From contig DUUU01000131.1 in NCBI GenBank assembly GCA_012841485.1, positions 1 through 5,500 on the forward strand: 5,500 bases of DNA. The letters run 5' to 3'. The position numbers were made by a program, and so were the translations under genes. The notes below the pieces were generated by a model. The model worked only from the letters and a program-made list of their open reading frames with translations. It made no database searches and was not told the origin of the DNA. Positions within the stretch are counted from its first letter, which is position 1. Every line of letters starts with the position of its first letter. The stretch is from Armatimonadota bacterium. Its GTDB lineage: Bacteria; Armatimonadota; JAAZEB01. Shown here piece after piece: positions 4,405 through 5,500 of the stretch.

Positions 4405-5500
4405 TCACGACGCTTCCGGCGGCTCCGGCCCGCGGCCGGCCGCCTCCGGATCGATGGCGTAAACGCGAAGTGGCTCCTCCCTCCCCCGCGGGGAAACGGT
4501 CTCGACGTAGCGTGTTGCCACCAGGTTGCGCACCGCCGACTCCGTGTTCTCCCCGATGAGGATCGGCAGCCCATACTCCTTTGTCAGGCTCTCCAGGCGC
4601 GACGCGACATTCACCGCGTCTCCAACAACGGTGATATCCATCTTGTGGGGCGAGCCAATGTTGCCGAAGACCGCCTCGCCGGTGTTGATGCCGATGCCGA
4701 TGGAGATCTGGAGCGCGCCCTCGCGGGCGTGGCCGGGATCCGTCCGGGCCGGCCCCTCGCCTGCACTGCCCCCCTCCAGGAAGGCCGGGCTGCGGCTCTG
4801 CCACCGCTCGTTGAGGTCCTCCAGGGCACGAAGCATCTCCGCCGCCGCGCGCGCCGCGCGCTCCGGGCCATCCGGGCAGGCGAAGGGAACCCCCCATACG
4901 GCCATGATCGCGTCGCCGACGTACTTATCGACGATGCCGCCATGGGCATGGATCACGGCGCTCATCGCCGTGAAGTAGTCGTTGAGCAGTCGCACCACAT
5001 CCGCCGGCTCCATGTGCTCCGCCATCGCGGTAAAGCCGCGCACATCGGCGAAGAGGACTGTCACCATCGCCCGAGTGCCACCCAGGCCCTGGGTTTCTGG
5101 GTTCTCCAGCAGGTGCTCGACGAGCGTGGGATCGAGGTAGCGGCTCCATATGCTTTTGATCCGCCGCTTCTCCCGCTCCTCCGTGAAGAAGCGGTAGGCC
5201 GTGATCAGCGAGTAGTTGGTGGGCATCAGGCAGAGCGGCACGAAGGTGAGCAGCAGGTAATCGTGGCGCACAAAGAACCAGCGGCTTGCCGCGTAGTAGG
5301 CCGCCATCGCGAGGACACACAGCCCCGCGCCGGCGAGCAGACTCGTACCCAGGAAGAGAGCACCGGTCGCCAGTGCCAGGCACACCAGAAGCAGGCCTCC
5401 GGTGGGGATCTCCGTCGTGGAGAGGAAGCGCCGGTTCACGAGGGTAGAGACGGCGTTCGCCCAGATCTCCACGCCCGACATGTGCTGGCGGTTGGCCTCC
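4405..5500 (-). CDS. CHASE2-type class III adenylate cyclase, C-terminal part (5' end outside window)
   Basis: Makes cAMP from ATP; an integral membrane enzyme with an extracytoplasmic sensor. The reading frame is open up to base 5500, and the residues around the first in-window ATG (5481) match the end of a CHASE2 domain (SGVEIWANAVSTL), so that ATG is internal and the gene is cut by the edge. Numbering from that Met: hydrophobic segments at about 28-64 (probably two helices) and 75-97 (one), a basic linker at 100-115, and the catalytic domain at about 137-345. Metal-binding aspartates are D146 (FADVRGFT) and D190 (VGDAIMAVWG). K186 and D282 are the adenine-selecting pair, and N291 and R295 the transition-state residues, so it should be active and ATP-specific. 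A Gly/Pro-rich insertion at about 230-256 is unusual. It ends in TGA at 4405. Family assignment is firm; the sensed signal is unknown. Confidence 0.95.
   Translation of the reverse strand, partial: EANRQHMSGVEIWANAVSTLVNRRFLSTTEIPTGGLLLVCLALATGALFLGTSLLAGAGLCVLAMAAYYAASRWFFVRHDYLLLTFVPLCLMPTNYSLITAYRFFTEEREKRRIKSIWSRYLDPTLVEHLLENPETQGLGGTRAMVTVLFADVRGFTAMAEHMEPADVVRLLNDYFTAMSAVIHAHGGIVDKYVGDAIMAVWGVPFACPDGPERAARAAAEMLRALEDLNERWQSRSPAFLEGGSAGEGPARTDPGHAREGALQISIGIGINTGEAVFGNIGSPHKMDITVVGDAVNVASRLESLTKEYGLPILIGENTESAVRNLVATRYVETVSPRGREEPLRVYAIDPEAAGRGPEPPEAS

Noticed and set aside
4289..4897. 202-codon minus-strand frame overlapping the cyclase end
   Set aside because: It overlaps the catalytic domain in another frame. 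An ATG at 4403 just after the cyclase stop would give only a 38-residue Arg/Gly-rich peptide with no support.
5479..5481. ATG taken as the cyclase start
   Set aside because: The codons before it (5482-5500) continue in frame, and the residues just after it belong to the end of a CHASE2 domain, so it is an internal Met.

Overview
The window is a GC-rich bacterial chromosome segment in which every convincing gene lies on the minus strand, so transcription runs from right to left. It reads as a signalling neighbourhood with one nucleotide-metabolism gene inside it. The gene order is: membrane-anchored class III adenylate cyclase, single-domain response regulator, secreted lipoprotein, long flavin-dependent thymidylate synthase (ThyX family), CheW, and a second CheW-like protein. 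No rRNA, tRNA, CRISPR array, insertion sequence or phage gene was seen. Strong GC preference at third codon positions, an export lipobox, a CHASE2-type cyclase and a double-length ThyX suggest a high-GC, environmentally versatile bacterium such as Armatimonadota, Chloroflexota or Myxococcota. The phylum is inference and not firm.

Region by region. Bases 5500-4405 hold the C-terminal part of a CHASE2 adenylate cyclase whose N-terminus lies beyond the right edge; all catalytic residues are visible. Bases 4404-3971 are a 434-base stretch without a confident gene. It contains one plausible 53-residue ORF (4362-4201) and a short palindrome. Bases 3970-3578 encode a 130-residue stand-alone receiver. 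A near-perfect sigma70-type promoter (TTGACA, 17-base spacer, TATAGT) overlaps the receiver stop codon and faces the next gene. Bases 3477-2569 encode a lipoprotein with a Gly/Pro/Asp/Met-rich tandem-repeat linker and an unrecognised alpha-helical C-terminal half. Bases 2448-862 encode a 528-residue ThyX-family protein. Bases 788-333 encode CheW, followed without a gap (TAGATG) by a CheW-like ORF that runs off the left edge at base 1.

How the genes may work together (inference): the cyclase would turn an extracytoplasmic cue into cAMP, the receiver would carry a phosphorelay signal, and the two CheW proteins would couple receptors to a CheA kinase expected further left. ThyX makes dTMP and has no evident link to signalling. 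It may simply share transcription starting at the consensus promoter, since no intrinsic terminator was seen between the lipoprotein gene and the CheW genes. The less ordinary points are the split of ThyX signature motifs between two domain copies, a C-terminal cysteine cluster in ThyX, the repeat-bearing lipoprotein, and a CheW lacking the usual arginine in its core loop. I found no clearly new multi-gene system.
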